A stretch of 64,000 nt of DNA from Arthrobacter psychrolactophilus (GCF_003219795.1 NZ_QJVC01000001.1:248001-312000); one strand, 5' to 3'. Shown: positions 1 to 9,161, counted from the stretch's first letter. Notes: a model not told the origin generated them from the sequence alone. A program made the numbers and translations.

Positions 1-294
1 GTCGCGGGAGGGCAGGGAGTAGAGCATGCCGCCGTGGCCCATGGCGATGCCGTCATCCACAGCGATCGTGTTGAATTCGCGGGCGATAGCGCCAGCCTTG
101 TGGATCGCGTCGGAGACGATGCGACCCACGGGGGCGAGGTGGGTGTGGCCGGGCACGAACTCGGTGAAGGAGTTGGCGACGGCGACGATCGGCTTGCCGA
201 TGTCGGATTTGGCGACGCCGGAGGCCATCATGAGGGCGCGTGCGCCTGCCATGTTGCGGCCGTGGGTGACTGTGCGTGAACGTAATGGAGGCAT
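1..294 (-). CDS. ilvD: Dihydroxy-acid dehydratase, N-terminal part (runs off the window)
   Basis: Only the first 98 codons are present; the rest lies beyond base 1. The reverse strand reads from ATG at 294 with [21 protein letters not shown], then an [19 protein letters not shown] segment and [21 protein letters not shown]. These are the conserved N-terminal blocks of IlvD/Edd dehydratases, and the [13 protein letters not shown] opening is typical of IlvD. The enzyme converts 2,3-dihydroxy-isovalerate and its homologue to the 2-oxo acids in valine, isoleucine and leucine synthesis, using an Fe-S cluster. The cluster cysteines expected further along are out of view. It is divergent from the regulator at 373. 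Confidence 0.93.
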   Translation of the reverse strand, partial: MPPLRSRTVTHGRNMAGARALMMASGVAKSDIGKPIVAVANSFTEFVPGHTHLAPVGRIVSDAIHKAGAIAREFNTIAVDDGIAMGHGGMLYSLPSRD

Positions 295-372
295 AAGGCT
301 AGTTAACCAGCATTCGGTGCAGTTCTGGAAGACGGCGCTAATACTAGTAGTGGCAGTGCTAGGTTTAGTGCC

Positions 373-1233
373 ATGAATGAAGAACGACGGCGTGAGCTGG
401 GTCAGTTTCTCCGGGACCGCCGCGGCGCTTTAGTCCGCGCCGAACTAGGTTTGCCGCCTATTGGTCGCAGCCGCACCGTGGGATTACGGCGGGAAGAGAT
501 CGCGGCCTTCGCAGCCGTCAGCGTCACCTGGTACACCTGGCTGGAGCAGGGCCGAGACATCAACGCCTCTCGTCAGGTGCTCGAATCCGTGGGCCGGGTT
601 CTGCGCCTGAGCGCCGCCGAGCAGGCCTATGTTCTGGCACTCGGGGGTCACGGGGCCACACCGGCGATGGGTGATGCCGCGATCGAAACGGTGCCGCCCC
701 ATCTGCAGGCGTTGCTGGACGCGGTAGATTTCCCGGCCTTCGCGGTGGCCCCGGATTGGGGGATCACAGGGTGGAATAGTGCTTACGAGGGGCTGTACTC
801 GCGCATTGCCACGGTGGCGCCCGAGCAGCGAAATCTGCTGTGGCTGGTCTTTACTGATCCGCAGCTGCGCCAGATGCTGCCCGATTGGGACATCACCTCA
901 CGGAACTTTGTGGCGGAGTTCCGTGCCGAATCTGGCCCACGGCTTGGCTCGGCGGCGCACACCGCCTTGATCAACAAGTTGCAGGCCGAGAGCGTGGAGT
1001 TTGCCAGTATTTGGGCCGAACACGTGGTGTTGAACTTTTCCTCACGACGGCGCGTCTTCGTCCACCCAGAGGTCGGGGAGCTGACCTTTGAGCAGCAGCG
1101 CCTCGTCCCGTCCGACGCCCCGGATCTGCACTTTGTTATGTACGTTCCCACGACAGGGACCCCCACGAAGGAACGTCTGGCATTGCTCGGCGCATTTAGC
1201 GGCACTCTTCCCACGCCGCCCGCGACGCGATAG
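373..1233 (+). CDS. MmyB-type helix-turn-helix transcriptional regulator
   Basis: 286 residues. An XRE-type helix-turn-helix covers about residues 8-75 ([14 protein letters not shown], then [28 protein letters not shown]), a layout characteristic of the MmyB-like family. The remaining ~200 residues match the family's C-terminal MmyB-like ligand-binding region in size and pattern ([37 protein letters not shown]). Known members are actinobacterial regulators, some in antibiotic clusters, usually acting on neighbouring genes. Here it is divergent from ilvD across about 80 bases and upstream of a surface protein, so its target cannot be read from context. The family call is firm; the function is unknown. 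Confidence 0.85.
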   Translation: MNEERRRELGQFLRDRRGALVRAELGLPPIGRSRTVGLRREEIAAFAAVSVTWYTWLEQGRDINASRQVLESVGRVLRLSAAEQAYVLALGGHGATPAMGDAAIETVPPHLQALLDAVDFPAFAVAPDWGITGWNSAYEGLYSRIATVAPEQRNLLWLVFTDPQLRQMLPDWDITSRNFVAEFRAESGPRLGSAAHTALINKLQAESVEFASIWAEHVVLNFSSRRRVFVHPEVGELTFEQQRLVPSDAPDLHFVMYVPTTGTPTKERLALLGAFSGTLPTPPATR

Positions 1234-1322
1234 CGTGTTGACGGTCACCACGCATTGCGTGTTCCTGATGCGTCTGGGCTAAAACCGTCAGCGATCTTGC
1301 TGACTTCTTGAATTGGGGAATC

Positions 1323-2504
1323 ATGAGTATCTTGTCTTTTGCACGTGCGCTGTCACGCACGTCAGTGGCGGGAGGTGCTGCGGGTTTGCTGGTGGTGGCC
1401 GCCCTTGTTTCCGGGCCTGTCCTGGTCGCCCCGTCTGCCCTGGCGGCCCCGGAGGACCAGCCGGTTGCCGTGGAATCGGCCACACTTGGTGAGGCGGCCA
1501 CGCATGGTGGCACCCCCGAAGCGATGCCTTCCGTTCCAGCGGAGCCTGAAGCTGTCCCGGAATCCGCTGACGAACCTTTGAGTACTCCCGCGGAAAATCC
1601 TGCCGCATCGCAGGCAGAGGCCGTTCCGCTCGAGGCCGCTGACGGGATCGTCGAAGCCCCCTCCGCAACATTGACTGTCAGCTCGGATGCCGGTCCTGAC
1701 TGGGTGGTGGGCCAAAAGGTCACCTACACGACCACCGTGACCAATACCGGAAACGTGGCCTTGAGCGGCGTGGCACTGTCGGAAACGCACGGGGTGGGCG
1801 CCACGTGCGACACAACCACCGTGGATGTTGGTGCCGCGGCCATCTGCATCTCCACGTATGTGGTGACGCAGTATGACTTCGATTATGGTGTGGTCTGGAA
1901 TAACGTCAGTGGTGCCGCGGTATCACCCGCAGGCTCAATTGTTGAGCTGCCGTTGGAGGGGGCGGCAAGCACAAGGCAATTCCACGCGGCCGCCACCCTT
2001 TCGTTTGTCTCTGATGCACCCGGCAATGCCGATGTTGTGTATGGGCAGAAGCTGACCTACACCGTCACCATGACCAACACGGGCGACGTGACCCTGAGTC
2101 TCCTGCAACACTTCTCACAATCCCTGAGCGCTGACACCACCTGCCAGGGTCAGGTGCTGACGGTCGGTGGAACACTGACCTGCACCGCCGTCCATTGGAT
2201 CACCGACGTTGACGTCGCAGCAGGTTCCATCACCAACACGATCACCATTCCCCTTGTTGGGCCCGCTGACTCGGGTGTTTCATTGGGCCCGGCCACTCTG
2301 AAAAACAAGGTCATCGCGGCACCCGTCGTCGAAGAGGTGCCGGTAGTCGCCGCCGTTGTTCAGGGGAACATGATGACAGGAGAGGCCTTGGCCAATACCG
2401 GTTCAGTAGGCATTGTGCCCATGATTCTCGGTGCCGGAGCACTTCTGCTCGCGGGCGCGGGCACCCTCACAGTGCGCCGCCGCGAGAAACACACCAAGGC
2501 CTAA
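1323..2504 (+). CDS. Secreted LAxTG cell-wall-anchored surface protein with two DUF11-like repeats
   Basis: 393 residues from ATG 1323; the upstream in-frame TTG at 1308 is less likely because the ATG gives a clean signal peptide ending near PSALAAP. A Pro/Glu/Ala-rich linker follows. Two repeats then align with each other (VVGQKVTYTTTVTNTGNVALS and VVYGQKLTYTVTMTNTGDVTLS), resembling the DUF11/DUF7507 beta-sandwich repeats of surface proteins. The C-terminus has LANTG at about residues 356-360, a hydrophobic stretch and a basic RRREKHTKA tail, the arrangement of a class E sortase substrate. No sortase gene is in the window. Likely an exported wall-linked stalk or adhesin; its ligand is unknown. 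Confidence 0.82.
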   Translation: MSILSFARALSRTSVAGGAAGLLVVAALVSGPVLVAPSALAAPEDQPVAVESATLGEAATHGGTPEAMPSVPAEPEAVPESADEPLSTPAENPAASQAEAVPLEAADGIVEAPSATLTVSSDAGPDWVVGQKVTYTTTVTNTGNVALSGVALSETHGVGATCDTTTVDVGAAAICISTYVVTQYDFDYGVVWNNVSGAAVSPAGSIVELPLEGAASTRQFHAAATLSFVSDAPGNADVVYGQKLTYTVTMTNTGDVTLSLLQHFSQSLSADTTCQGQVLTVGGTLTCTAVHWITDVDVAAGSITNTITIPLVGPADSGVSLGPATLKNKVIAAPVVEEVPVVAAVVQGNMMTGEALANTGSVGIVPMILGAGALLLAGAGTLTVRRREKHTKA

Positions 2505-2520
2505 CAGTCTCCAGCGGCGG

Positions 2521-2536
2521 TGGGCCCAAGGGCCCA
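2521..2536 (+). terminator. Short G/C hairpin after the surface-protein gene
   Basis: TGGGCCC and GGGCCCA flank two bases, 17 bases after the surface-protein stop, followed by TTCT. A weak intrinsic-terminator candidate: the T tract is short and the loop would have to open by a pair or two. Confidence 0.35.
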
Positions 2537-2545
2537 TTCTCACCA

Positions 2546-2606
2546 CGCGAACGTACACTTGATGCCGATGTTGCTGCGAACCATGCGCATCAAGTGTACG
2601 TTCGCG
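2546..2606. repeat. Long inverted repeat between convergent genes
   Basis: Two perfectly complementary 20-base arms (2546-2565 and 2587-2606) flank a 21-base loop. The arms carry the core CGAACGTACACTTGATGC. The element sits between the 3' end of the surface-protein gene and that of recR, so it could stop transcription from both sides, but neither flank has a good T tract. The long perfect arms resemble a dispersed intergenic palindrome more than an ordinary terminator. No second copy was seen in this window. Confidence 0.75.
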
Positions 2607-2608
2607 CT

Positions 2609-3208
2609 TTAAGTCAGGGCGTTGCGGCGGCCCTCAAAGGCGCGGCCCAGCGTAACCTCATCGGCGTACTCCAAGTCGCCTCCCACGGGCAGTCCCGAAG
2701 CTAGTCGCGTCACGGTGATCCCCAAGGTCTTGAGCATGCGCGAGAGGTACGTTGCCGTGGCCTCACCCTCGAGGTTAGGGTCGGTGGCGATGATGATTTC
2801 CTGAATCTGGGCATCGTTGAGGCGCGTGAGCAGCTCGCGAATGCGCAGCTGATCCGGGCCGATCCCGGCGATGGGATTAATCGAGCCGCCGAGCACGTGG
2901 TAGCGGCCACGGAAGGCGCGCGTGCGCTCAACAGCCAGGACGTCCTTGGACTCTTCCACGACGCAAATGACGGTGGGATCCCGTCGCGTATCGCGGCAAA
3001 TATTGCACAGTTCCGATTCGGTGACGTTGAAGCACACGGTGCAGAACTTCACGCGTTCCTTGACCGTCACGATCGCGCGGACCAGCCGCTGCATGTCCTC
3101 GGTGTCCGCCTCCAAGATATGGAAGGCGAGCCGCTGGGCCGACTTCGGGCCAATCCCCGGCAGGCGTCCCAGCTCATCAATGAGCTCCTGAACTGCTCCC
3201 TCGTACAC
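2609..3208 (-). CDS. recR: Recombination mediator protein RecR
   Basis: 199 residues, the usual length. The N-terminus has the helix-hairpin-helix ([20 protein letters not shown]), then a four-cysteine zinc site (CTVC...CNIC, about residues 56-71) and a Toprim domain ([16 protein letters not shown], later [13 protein letters not shown]). RecR works with RecO, and in many bacteria RecF, to load RecA at single-stranded gaps. It follows dnaX on the same strand with a ~50-base gap, the classic dnaX-recR pairing of bacterial genomes; the usual small ybaB/ebfC gene between them is absent here. Confidence 0.96.
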   Translation of the reverse strand: MYEGAVQELIDELGRLPGIGPKSAQRLAFHILEADTEDMQRLVRAIVTVKERVKFCTVCFNVTESELCNICRDTRRDPTVICVVEESKDVLAVERTRAFRGRYHVLGGSINPIAGIGPDQLRIRELLTRLNDAQIQEIIIATDPNLEGEATATYLSRMLKTLGITVTRLASGLPVGGDLEYADEVTLGRAFEGRRNALT

Positions 3209-3257
3209 AATGCCTCTTGTCTATTACTGGTTGATACAACTAATGAGTGGAACGGGC

Positions 3258-6200
3258 TCAGTGTGAGCCGTTGAGCGGGCGTTCCTCGACGAGCACTCCG
3301 CCAAGAATACGTTCGACGGCGGCCTGGCCCACCACCCCGGATTCCTCGATCGTGACGTCATCCGGACTCGGCACATCCTCAACGTAAGGGGTGTTGGCCT
3401 GTGCCGCCGGCGCGGTGGCTCGGGCCGCCTGAGCCGCCGGGCTATTGGCCAGGCGCTGGTACATACTCAGCTTCTCGCCGGGCAGACTCTCGCCCTGGAC
3501 GTCCGACGCCGGAGCCTCCTGCCGCTGTTCCGTCGCCTCTGCTGTTGCTTGAGCCAGCGGATGCGAAACGGTGCGAACCGTCGGGTAGGTCTCGGACGCG
3601 CCCAGAGGTGATCCCGCTACGGGCAAGGCCGCGTTGAACTTTGGCTCCTGATCCACAGCTGCTGCGGGTGCGGATTCAGCCTGCGCGGGGGTGGCCTCTT
3701 GCGCCCAATCGGGTGCGTTGGAGATGGCCCCCCATCCGGGATCGGCTACCTTGTCACGGCTCGCCTGACCCAGCGAGACGCCCCAGTCCTGCACGGATTC
3801 GCCGGCAGGCGGGGTTGTTTGTTGGGCAATTTGTTCGGCCAACATGGCACTGCGACGAGGAACCTCGGTGACGACCGGTGCCGCAACGGGGGCTTCTTCA
3901 ACCGGGGTGTCCCAGCCCGTGGTCCAAGCCGAAATGGGTGAGACCTTGGGCGGGGAGTACGCCGGAGCGGGGGCTGCCTGAGGTTCTGGGGTTGTCGCTG
4001 AGGCATAGGGGTCACCTTGATACGGATCAGCCGGGGCGTAATCAGCAGGCGGGTACGACTCCGGCTCGTCCCACGGATCGCTGGGTTCGGTGGGGCCATC
4101 CCAGGGGGCCTGCTCGGGAACAGCTGCCTGAACCGGTGTGGGTGTCGGAGCGGCGGTGGGTGTGGGTGCTGGGGTCGCTTGAGGTGCAGCTTCTACAACC
4201 GGTGCCACGGAAGCTGCCGGGGCTGTCGGAGCAGCAGTCGCTATCGGTGCAGCGGGAGCGACCGGTAGTCCCCACGAATCCTGCGGTGCGGCTACCGCCT
4301 GCGGGGCAGGGGTGCCGTTCCCTTCACTCCGAGGTGAAGGGCTATCGCCACGTACTTTTGGGTTTGGTTCAGAGCTCGCCTTCGGCGCTTCGCCGTCAAC
4401 AGGCAAGATCTGGACCGTCAGGCCCAGGACCTCGTGGATGGCTTGCTGCAAATTCGCGAGGTGCCCACCGTTACTGAATGTGGTGATGAGGCCCGTGGAG
4501 GGGAGTCCTACGCGGAGTTCTTGACCATCGAAGGTCTGCGGCACAACATTTTGATTGACGATGGCCCACGATGCCATGCGGATGTTCCGCACAGCTCCGA
4601 GGATTTCGGGCCATGCACGACGAATGACCTCAATGCCTGTGGAAGCACTGCCCGTGTTTCCGGAATGGGTGGGTGCGGCGTGCGCAGGCGCGTGCTCCTG
4701 AACCGGCGGTGTTTGAACAGCTGCGGGGGATGGTGCGGGTGCTTGTTCAGGAGCCGGAGCAGCAGCAGGCTCAGGCGCCTGAGTGCGAGGTGCCCGATTT
4801 TCAAACTGGGTGCCCTGCTCGTGAGCGGAGGGGGACTCGAAACTGGGCATCCCCTCCGGTGTCGGCAAATCATCCCAGGTACGAACCGGCGCGGGAGCAA
4901 CCGGTGCAGTTGGTGCAGGTGCGGCAACTTCCGGAGCGACAACTGGCTCCGGAATGGTCGCGGAGGATGGGGGATTTGAACCCCCGAGGGTGTGGCGAGC
5001 AGCCACTTCGGCGCCAGCGGCCTCCTTGGCACGGGCCAGTTGAGCGCGAACGGCGGCCAATCCGCCACCATTTGAGTCAGCTGCTGCATGATCCGAGCTG
5101 GCCAGGGGAGCGGAGGGCTGGTTCTGAGCTGCCGGAGCACTAGCGAGCGGCGCGGTGCCAACGTCACTGGGGGAGCCAGCCGGGGCGGCGGCGGGTGCGC
5201 CACCGTAGTTGAGTCGTCGTTCCAGCTGATCAAGCCGGGTCGCCATGCCACGGCTCGTGGAATCGGCGCTGGGCAGGAGCAATCGAGCGCCCAACAATTC
5301 CAGGTGAAGCCGCGGTGAGGTGGCGCCTGTCATCTCGTTGAAGGCGGCATTCGTGACATCGGCTGCGCGGGAGAGTTCGGCGGCACCGAGCTGGGCTGCC
5401 TGAGTCTGCATGCGGGCGATGAGTTCGTCCGGGGTGCCGCGCAGGATGGCGTGGGCGCTTTCCGGCATGGCCTGAACGATGATGAGATCGCGGAATCGTT
5501 CCAGGAGATCCTCGACGAAGCGTCGGGGATCGTGCCCGGTCTGGATGACCCGGTCGACGGATTTGAAGACGGTGGCCGAATCGTTGGCCGCCAGCGCCTC
5601 AACCACATCGTCCAACAGTGAGGAGTGGGTGTAGCCCAGCAGGTCGACGGCGAGATCGTAATCCAGACCTGCCGTGCCGGCGCCCGCCATGAGCTGGTCA
5701 AGGACGGAGAGTGAATCTCGGACGGATCCGCCACCGGCACGAACAACGAGGGAAAGCACACCGGGGGCAACGGCTACGTTTTCGGCCTCGCACAACTGTG
5801 CCAAATACGCCATGAGTGGCTCCGGAGGCACCAGCCTGAAGGGGTAATGGTGTGTGCGGGAGCGGATGGTGCCAATGACCTTGTCCGGCTCGGTCGTGGC
5901 AAAGATGAACTTGATATGTTCCGGCGGTTCTTCAACGATCTTGAGCAGGGCGTTGAATCCGGCGGAGGTGACCATATGAGCCTCATCGATGATGAAGATC
6001 TTGTAGCGGTCACGGATGGGGGCAAAGGTTGCGCGTTCGCGCAGATCGCGGGCATCGTCAACGCCACCATGGCTCGCGGCGTCAATTTCAATGACATCGA
6101 GCGAACCGGCGCCACCGCGTGCCAACTCGACACAGCTATCGCACTCACCGCAGGGGTGAGAGGTGGGGCCCTTGGCACAGTTGAGGCAGCGGGCAAGGAT

Positions 6201-6371
6201 GCGCGCGGAAGTGGTCTTACCGCAACCGCGGGGACCGGAGAAGAGGTAGGCGTGGTTAACGCGGTTCTTATCAAGGGCAGCCATAAGGGGTGCCGTGACA
6301 TGTTCTTGGCCGATGACCGTGGCAAATGAATCCGGGCGGTACCGGCGATACAGGGCTGTTGGTGCGCTCAC
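3258..6371 (-). CDS. dnaX: DNA polymerase III subunits gamma and tau
   Basis: 1037 residues from GTG 6371; the frame stays open to 6431, but homologues begin near SAPTALYRRYRP. The clamp-loader AAA+ module has a Walker A (GPRGCGKTT), a zinc module (CLNC...CGECDSC), a Walker B (IFIIDEAHM) and the following ATPase and lid domains to about residue 370. After that come some 650 residues dominated by Ala, Pro, Glu and Gln, with one ordered island around EVIRRAWPEILGAVRNIRMASW that resembles a DnaX C-terminal-type domain. Long disordered tails are usual in actinobacterial DnaX. No obvious slippery run supports programmed frameshifting, so a single tau-like product is the simple reading. Confidence 0.95.
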   Translation of the reverse strand: MSAPTALYRRYRPDSFATVIGQEHVTAPLMAALDKNRVNHAYLFSGPRGCGKTTSARILARCLNCAKGPTSHPCGECDSCVELARGGAGSLDVIEIDAASHGGVDDARDLRERATFAPIRDRYKIFIIDEAHMVTSAGFNALLKIVEEPPEHIKFIFATTEPDKVIGTIRSRTHHYPFRLVPPEPLMAYLAQLCEAENVAVAPGVLSLVVRAGGGSVRDSLSVLDQLMAGAGTAGLDYDLAVDLLGYTHSSLLDDVVEALAANDSATVFKSVDRVIQTGHDPRRFVEDLLERFRDLIIVQAMPESAHAILRGTPDELIARMQTQAAQLGAAELSRAADVTNAAFNEMTGATSPRLHLELLGARLLLPSADSTSRGMATRLDQLERRLNYGGAPAAAPAGSPSDVGTAPLASAPAAQNQPSAPLASSDHAAADSNGGGLAAVRAQLARAKEAAGAEVAARHTLGGSNPPSSATIPEPVVAPEVAAPAPTAPVAPAPVRTWDDLPTPEGMPSFESPSAHEQGTQFENRAPRTQAPEPAAAPAPEQAPAPSPAAVQTPPVQEHAPAHAAPTHSGNTGSASTGIEVIRRAWPEILGAVRNIRMASWAIVNQNVVPQTFDGQELRVGLPSTGLITTFSNGGHLANLQQAIHEVLGLTVQILPVDGEAPKASSEPNPKVRGDSPSPRSEGNGTPAPQAVAAPQDSWGLPVAPAAPIATAAPTAPAASVAPVVEAAPQATPAPTPTAAPTPTPVQAAVPEQAPWDGPTEPSDPWDEPESYPPADYAPADPYQGDPYASATTPEPQAAPAPAYSPPKVSPISAWTTGWDTPVEEAPVAAPVVTEVPRRSAMLAEQIAQQTTPPAGESVQDWGVSLGQASRDKVADPGWGAISNAPDWAQEATPAQAESAPAAAVDQEPKFNAALPVAGSPLGASETYPTVRTVSHPLAQATAEATEQRQEAPASDVQGESLPGEKLSMYQRLANSPAAQAARATAPAAQANTPYVEDVPSPDDVTIEESGVVGQAAVERILGGVLVEERPLNGSH

Positions 6372-6447
6372 AGTTGAAACCCTATCTAATCCGCCTGACA
6401 AAATGCCGCTTTGGTGCTGCAAATCCGGCATATCTGGGGATAAATAA

Positions 6448-6540
6448 AAGACCCCTCATGCACCCGCCAGAGCCCGCTTACCCTTGCTACCTTCCGGTCC
6501 TGGGGGAGTTCACAGGGTGACGCCACATGAGGGGCCGGGA
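6448..6540 (-). ncRNA. ffs: Signal recognition particle RNA, small bacterial type
   Basis: The reverse strand carries the conserved SRP apical core (GGACCGGAAGGTAGCAAGG), preceded by GTGAACTCCCCCA and flanked by pairing ends (GGCCCCTCATG at one side, CATGAGGGGTC at the other). This gives the ~90-base hairpin of the short 4.5S class. It lies just upstream of dnaX on the same strand, the normal actinobacterial position. The RNA binds Ffh and targets ribosomes making membrane proteins. The ends are estimated from the terminal pairing and may be off by a few bases. Confidence 0.92.
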
Positions 6541-6710
6541 ACTAGCTTACCTGAGAGTGGCAGTACGGGCGAATCCGGGGTGGACAGTTGCGGACATTTC
6601 AAAAATATAAGGCGGGTGGTACCTTCACGAGAGGGGCTTCAACAACTAAAAAACGGCCCAGCACCATGGACGCCCCGGTGCAACAAGAGTCGGTTTGGGA
6701 GTGAATTACT

Positions 6711-6923
6711 ATGCCAGGTTATGGATTCTTTGAATGGATCTTTTGGGTATTGGCCTTCGGTTTCGGAATCCTTGCCTTGATGCGATCTGAAGTTATGTCC
6801 ACCCAGTCTTCTCAGAAGAAGAATGGCAACTCGGGCCAGCAAATTCTCTTGTGGCTTGTCACGGTTGCCTTTGCGTTGGCTGGATTCGTCACTGCTGTTC
6901 TCGCCATGCGGGCCGGTCACTAA
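6711..6923 (+). CDS. Small two-helix membrane protein, function unknown
   Basis: 70 residues from ATG 6711, with GGAGTGA just upstream as ribosome-binding site. Two hydrophobic segments (about residues 6-24, FFEWIFWVLAFGFGILALM, and 44-66, ILLWLVTVAFALAGFVTAVL) are joined by a polar Ser/Gln/Lys loop. There is no recognised domain. It stands alone, divergent from the SRP RNA and upstream of tRNA-Ser. The reading frame, start site and membrane character support a real gene; nothing indicates a role. Confidence 0.65.
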   Translation: MPGYGFFEWIFWVLAFGFGILALMRSEVMSTQSSQKKNGNSGQQILLWLVTVAFALAGFVTAVLAMRAGH

Positions 6924-7223
6924 AGTTTTTAGGCCAAAAATCGCATTTGCTAAAAACGTGACCGAGGTCATAAGGGTTGGCGAGTTCGAGAATTCCTGTT
7001 GCTCGGATTGTTAGGGCAAAATCCCTGCAACGGCGGGGTGTGGGTGACCTTATCGGCTCATCCAGCACCGCCCGCGTGCGGAAATTCTTGGAGCTTTCGG
7101 GGCTGCCAATGACGGCAATTCCTCCCCTTTGGGGCAAAAGCGTGAAGTGGCCCCAGTGTTCGATTCGTGACTTTGGCACTTTGTCAGGTACTCTTGAACC
7201 TGCCGTGTTCTGCACGGCAAGCT
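6924..7223. other. Intergenic stretch upstream of tRNA-Ser
   Basis: About 300 bases without a convincing coding frame; the short frames here lack ribosome sites and resemble no family. The 3' end carries a candidate tRNA promoter, GTGACT at 7167-7172 and TACTCT at 7189-7194, 16 bases apart. Nothing else is apparent. Confidence 0.4.
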
Positions 7224-7308
7224 GGAGGATTCGCCTAGCGGCCTATGGCGCACGCCTGGAACGCGTGTTGGGTTAACGCCCTCGGGGGTTCAAATCCCCC
7301 ATCCTCCG
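7224..7308 (+). tRNA. tRNA-Ser (anticodon GGA)
   Basis: The acceptor stem pairs GGAGGAT (7224-7230) with ATCCTCC (7301-7307). The D arm is GCCTAGCGGCCTATGGC, the anticodon arm CACGC-CTGGAAC-GCGTG with anticodon GGA, and a long variable arm places it in class II. The T arm GGGGGTTCAAATCCCCC is canonical. CCA is not encoded. It reads UCC and UCU serine codons. Confidence 0.96.
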
Positions 7309-7316
7309 CAAGCTAG

Positions 7317-7347
7317 AAGGTCCGGAATCATAACGATTCCGGACCTT
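7317..7347 (+). terminator. Strong hairpin after tRNA-Ser
   Basis: A perfect 13-base-pair stem (AAGGTCCGGAATC and its complement) around a five-base loop, eight bases after the tRNA. The end of the right arm is T-poor, as is common in actinobacterial terminators. Confidence 0.8.
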
Positions 7348-7378
7348 CGCTCGTTAACGCCCCGGTTAGACTCATCTC

Positions 7379-7858
7379 GTGAGTACTCAAACATTAAACA
7401 AAATTGACCTGATCCTCAGCGACGGATCCGTTACGTCCTTGCCCGCCCTAGCCGACAAAGCCGTCTTGCTGGTGAATGTCGCCTCCCAGTGCGGCTTCAC
7501 GAAGCAGTATGACGCCCTCGAGGCGCTGCATGCGCAGTTCAGCGGACAGGGTCTGAGCGTTGTGGGCGTGCCCTGCAACCAATTTGGTGGCCAGGAGCCG
7601 GGCACCGAGGAAGAAATTGTGGATTTCTGCCGCAAGAACTTCGGCGTGACGTTCCCGCTCGCCGCCAAAACAGACGTCAATGGGCCCGACGCTCATCCCC
7701 TGTACGCTGTCTTGACCGAGGATGGTGCCGAGCCCATTAAGTGGAACTTTGAGAAGTTCTTGATTTCCCGCGACGGCGAGGTGCTGGCCCGCTTTGAATC
7801 GGCCGTTACCCCGGATGCTCCCGAGCTGGTTGCCGCCGTCGAGGCCGCGCTGCTCTAG
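7379..7858 (+). CDS. Glutathione peroxidase-family thiol peroxidase
   Basis: 159 residues from GTG 7379, a full-length single-domain GPx-like protein. The active-site block reads VNVASQCGFT, so the peroxidatic residue is cysteine, not selenocysteine. The partner blocks PCNQFGGQEPG and IKWNFEKFL supply the Gln and the Trp-Asn of the catalytic tetrad. Bacterial Cys-GPx enzymes usually reduce hydroperoxides with thioredoxin, which suits actinobacteria that lack glutathione. Its stop codon shares a CTAG with the stop of the convergent HAD gene. Confidence 0.93.
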   Translation: MSTQTLNKIDLILSDGSVTSLPALADKAVLLVNVASQCGFTKQYDALEALHAQFSGQGLSVVGVPCNQFGGQEPGTEEEIVDFCRKNFGVTFPLAAKTDVNGPDAHPLYAVLTEDGAEPIKWNFEKFLISRDGEVLARFESAVTPDAPELVAAVEAALL

Positions 7859-8742
7859 CGGGCCAGTCCGTCCAGCCAGAATTGCAGGAAGGCCGCCCCG
7901 GCAAAGTCGTTGACAATATCCGCACCCAGTTGCAGATCGGCAGCGGTTTTGACGGGGTACGGCTTTTCCGGGACGCCCTCGGCTGGGCGCACATCAACAT
8001 GCTTCACGAGATGCCCCTGGTGGTGCAGCCAATCGGCCATGGCGTAGTCGGTCCGCGAATCGCCCACCGTCCGCCAGGCCAGCGGTTCAATTCCCTCGGC
8101 AGCCAAAAGCTCGACGGCGCGACTCGCACCTAAGTCTTTGCCCAAGCGCACCGATTCAATATCCGTGGAGATGATGGACGGGTCCACGCGGTAGTCGATG
8201 CTGCCCGCTGAACCCGGAGCCTGATGCTCAAGCCGGGTGGCACCCAAGTCGTGCTTAGCCAACAAAGCCAGCGCATCGGCGTCGAACTTTACTTGTTGAC
8301 CCAGGTAGACACCACTCTCTACGCTCACGTGCTGCTCCACCGACACCATGGCGCGCTTGGTCTCGTCAAAGAACATGTACTCGGCGTACGAGGTGGCCAC
8401 GAGCTCGCGGATGTCGTCCCCATAAGCCTTTGGCATGGCTAGGGCCTTGTCCACGTGGATGGGGCCGGGGCCCTCGGGGGTGAAGCTGAACCAGACCGCG
8501 CCCTTTTCGCAGATGGCGTGCACCGTGGAGCCCTCAGGAAGGCCAGCCTCCAGCATGGGCGCCATGAGCTGTTCGGCGATGAAGTCATCCGAGCGACCCG
8601 TGTTGAACACTACGGGGATGCCCTGCTGGACAAGTTCGATCAGGCTCGCGATGATGCCGGGAGCTACGCGCCGGGTCACGGGGCTGGCGAGCGGGCCATC
8701 CACATCGAGAAGAAGGGCAAGCGGGGGATGCAAAAGAGTCAT
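7855..8742 (-). CDS. HAD-superfamily hydrolase (Cof-like phosphatase)
   Basis: 295 residues from ATG 8742; the frame remains open upstream to 8778. The N-terminal catalytic motif is LLLDVDGPLA (DxDG, nucleophile and general acid), followed by the threonine motif VVFNTGRS. The C-terminal acidic motif is AWRTVGDSRTDYAMADWL. The large middle cap is of the IIB (Cof/SPP) kind. Members dephosphorylate sugar phosphates or similar small metabolites; the substrate cannot be told. It overlaps the gpx stop by four bases, tail to tail. Confidence 0.83.
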   Translation of the reverse strand: MTLLHPPLALLLDVDGPLASPVTRRVAPGIIASLIELVQQGIPVVFNTGRSDDFIAEQLMAPMLEAGLPEGSTVHAICEKGAVWFSFTPEGPGPIHVDKALAMPKAYGDDIRELVATSYAEYMFFDETKRAMVSVEQHVSVESGVYLGQQVKFDADALALLAKHDLGATRLEHQAPGSAGSIDYRVDPSIISTDIESVRLGKDLGASRAVELLAAEGIEPLAWRTVGDSRTDYAMADWLHHQGHLVKHVDVRPAEGVPEKPYPVKTAADLQLGADIVNDFAGAAFLQFWLDGLAR

Positions 8743-8861
8743 GCCCCATGTTCCCAGTACCGCCGTGTGAAGTGCCACTTTGTGTAACCTTTTGGCGACA
8801 CACCCGGCGACGCGGGGGCGAGGCAGTTCCTTTAGGGCGTTCGAGTCCCTAGTCTGAAGGG

Positions 8862-9161
8862 GTGATCTTCAAAGCTGTTGGCGACAATCGCCCCTACCCC
8901 GACCATGGCCACGTGACGCCCAAAGACTGGGCCGGCGTTCCTCCGCGTCAGGTCAGGCTCGCTGAATTGGTCACGACCAAGGCGAAGCTCGACCTGGAAG
9001 CGTTGCTGGCCGAGGACTCCACGTTCTTTGGTGACCTCTTCCCCCACGTCGTGCAGTGGCGAGACACCCTGTACCTGGAGGATGGCCTGCATCGAGCCGT
9101 CCGAACCGCCCTGCACCAGCGCACGATCTTGCATGCCCGAGTCTTGGTGATAGATGACTAG
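8862..9161 (+). CDS. Conserved small actinobacterial protein, VapB-like annotation class
   Basis: 99 residues from GTG 8862. The sequence has the pattern VPPRQVRLAELVTTKAKLDLEALLAEDSTFFGDLFPHVVQW followed by LYLEDGLHRAVRTALHQR. From memory, close relatives in Arthrobacter-type genomes often carry the label VapB-family antitoxin and precede a LytR_C gene. There is no VapC toxin next to it; the following gene, a LytR_C protein, overlaps it by eight bases. An antitoxin role is therefore doubtful and a link to the envelope partner is as likely. Confidence 0.7.
   Translation: MIFKAVGDNRPYPDHGHVTPKDWAGVPPRQVRLAELVTTKAKLDLEALLAEDSTFFGDLFPHVVQWRDTLYLEDGLHRAVRTALHQRTILHARVLVIDD

Noticed and set aside
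3660-4310. Ala/Pro-rich periodic sequence in dnaX taken as a possible DNA tandem repeat
   Set aside because: It is low-complexity coding sequence with imperfect codon repetition, not a tandem DNA repeat.
3258-5300. Possible programmed frameshift producing a short gamma form of DnaX
   Set aside because: No A-rich slippery run with a following hairpin was found; actinobacterial DnaX is normally a single long product.
8862-9161. A classical VapBC toxin-antitoxin module
   Set aside because: No PIN-domain VapC gene is adjacent; the coupled gene encodes a LytR_C membrane protein.
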